Shown: piece by piece, positions 63,839-64,000 of the stretch
How positions within the stretch are numbered: position 1 is the first letter of the stretch
How the letters are laid out: each line of letters starts with the position of its first letter
Assembly (NCBI RefSeq): GCF_018531375.1
Contig: NZ_JAHBOH010000002.1
Location: 124,001 to 188,000, forward strand
Length of the DNA: 64,000 nt
Source of the DNA: Cellulomonas fulva
Lineage (GTDB): Bacteria; Actinomycetota; Actinomycetes; Actinomycetales; Cellulomonadaceae
Direction of reading: 5' to 3'
Notes under the pieces: model-generated
The model's input: only the letters and a program-made list of their open reading frames with translations
The model's database searches: none
Told to the model about the DNA's origin: nothing
Translations under genes and position numbers: made by a program

Positions 63839-64000
63839 TCAGACGGTCGCGTCGATGATGAGCCACTCGTCCGCGTTCGGCTGGTCCGCGATCCACGCCT
63901 TCGTCTTCGCCAGGGTGCTCTGGTGAGACGTGGACGCCGACACTGCGTTGAGTTCGTCCGCCGCCGAAGAGCCCCACGCGGCAAACGTCACGCCATCGTC
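63839..64000 (-). CDS. Partial protein, C-terminal 53 residues (runs off window end)
   Basis: The frame is open to the window edge and ends at 63839. The visible end includes AAWGSSAADELNAVSASTSH, a helix (STLAKTKAWIADQPNADEWL) and IIDATV. The third-position GC is high, supporting coding. Too short to assign a family. Confidence 0.65.
   Translation of the reverse strand, partial: DDGVTFAAWGSSAADELNAVSASTSHQSTLAKTKAWIADQPNADEWLIIDATV

Larger units (their letters stand above)
36737..64000. mobile_element. Accessory element 2 (plasmid/ICE-like), left part
   Basis: From the tadB break to the window end there are no core genes. The content is plasmid-like: initiator-like protein with palindromic iterons, replication-relaxation protein, resolvase, Lsr2-type proteins, DUF2637 protein and HTH/excisionase-like proteins, mixed with probable defence genes. 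Third-position GC is lower than in the core, notably at 36.9-48 kb and 55-59 kb. No integrase was found here, so integration may be encoded beyond the window. The left boundary is approximate. Confidence 0.7.

Overview
This is chromosomal DNA of a high-GC actinobacterium, probably Cellulomonas or a close relative in the Cellulomonadaceae (inference). The signs are very high third-position GC, a SigR/RsrA redox pair, a fused Kgd 2-oxoglutarate enzyme, a 24-residue bL37-type ribosomal protein, Lsr2 proteins and an actinobacterial Tad pilus locus.

Bases 1-23493 are ordinary core genome. In order they hold rsgA (partial) and aroA, a DoxX-type membrane protein, sigR-rsrA behind a textbook SigR promoter, the bL37 gene, a PilT-type ATPase, a DUF4097-PadR operon with a likely PadR operator, a degenerate SGNH protein, a GlxA-type regulator, kgd, an ABC-2 exporter with an OmpR-type two-component pair, two CNNM/CorC membrane proteins, a membrane-anchored VanY-type peptidase and an aldose 1-epimerase. 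Many convergent gene pairs are separated by strong hairpins.

At 23494 a Tad pilus locus begins, and it is interrupted twice. The tadA ATPase gene is split inside its Walker A codons by an 11.4 kb element (about 24101-35485). The element's ends can be reconstructed: attL and attR share an AC dinucleotide, the reconstructed attP has a 10-bp perfect dyad centred on AC, and the reconstructed attB restores an in-frame GATQAGKTT motif. The element carries a large serine integrase, a RepA-like AAA ATPase followed by an iteron array and a 14-bp inverted repeat (candidate origin), a second small serine recombinase, an HK97-type major capsid protein candidate, a small-terminase-like Zn protein, several tiny proteins, and an accessory membrane/coiled-coil gene. 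It has no portal, large terminase, protease or tail genes. It looks like a capsid-encoding phage satellite, and it is the most interesting object in the window.

The downstream gene tadB is itself cut off at about 36736. From there to the window end lies a second, larger accessory element (more than 27 kb, right end not seen) with plasmid/ICE-like traits: a replication-relaxation protein, an initiator-like winged-helix protein beside palindromic iterons, a resolvase, Lsr2-type silencers, and a DUF2637 membrane protein. It also carries probable defence cargo: a type IIG restriction-modification enzyme, a PD-(D/E)XK protein, a HEPN protein, and a DUF1883-TIR gene overlapping a HExxH metallopeptidase gene. 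Near the window end is a 1014-residue prepilin-like protein with fibronectin-type repeats.

Functionally, the Tad pilus of this strain should be off while either element is in place; precise excision of the first element would restore tadA. Family assignments come from reading the sequence by eye; no database search was run.
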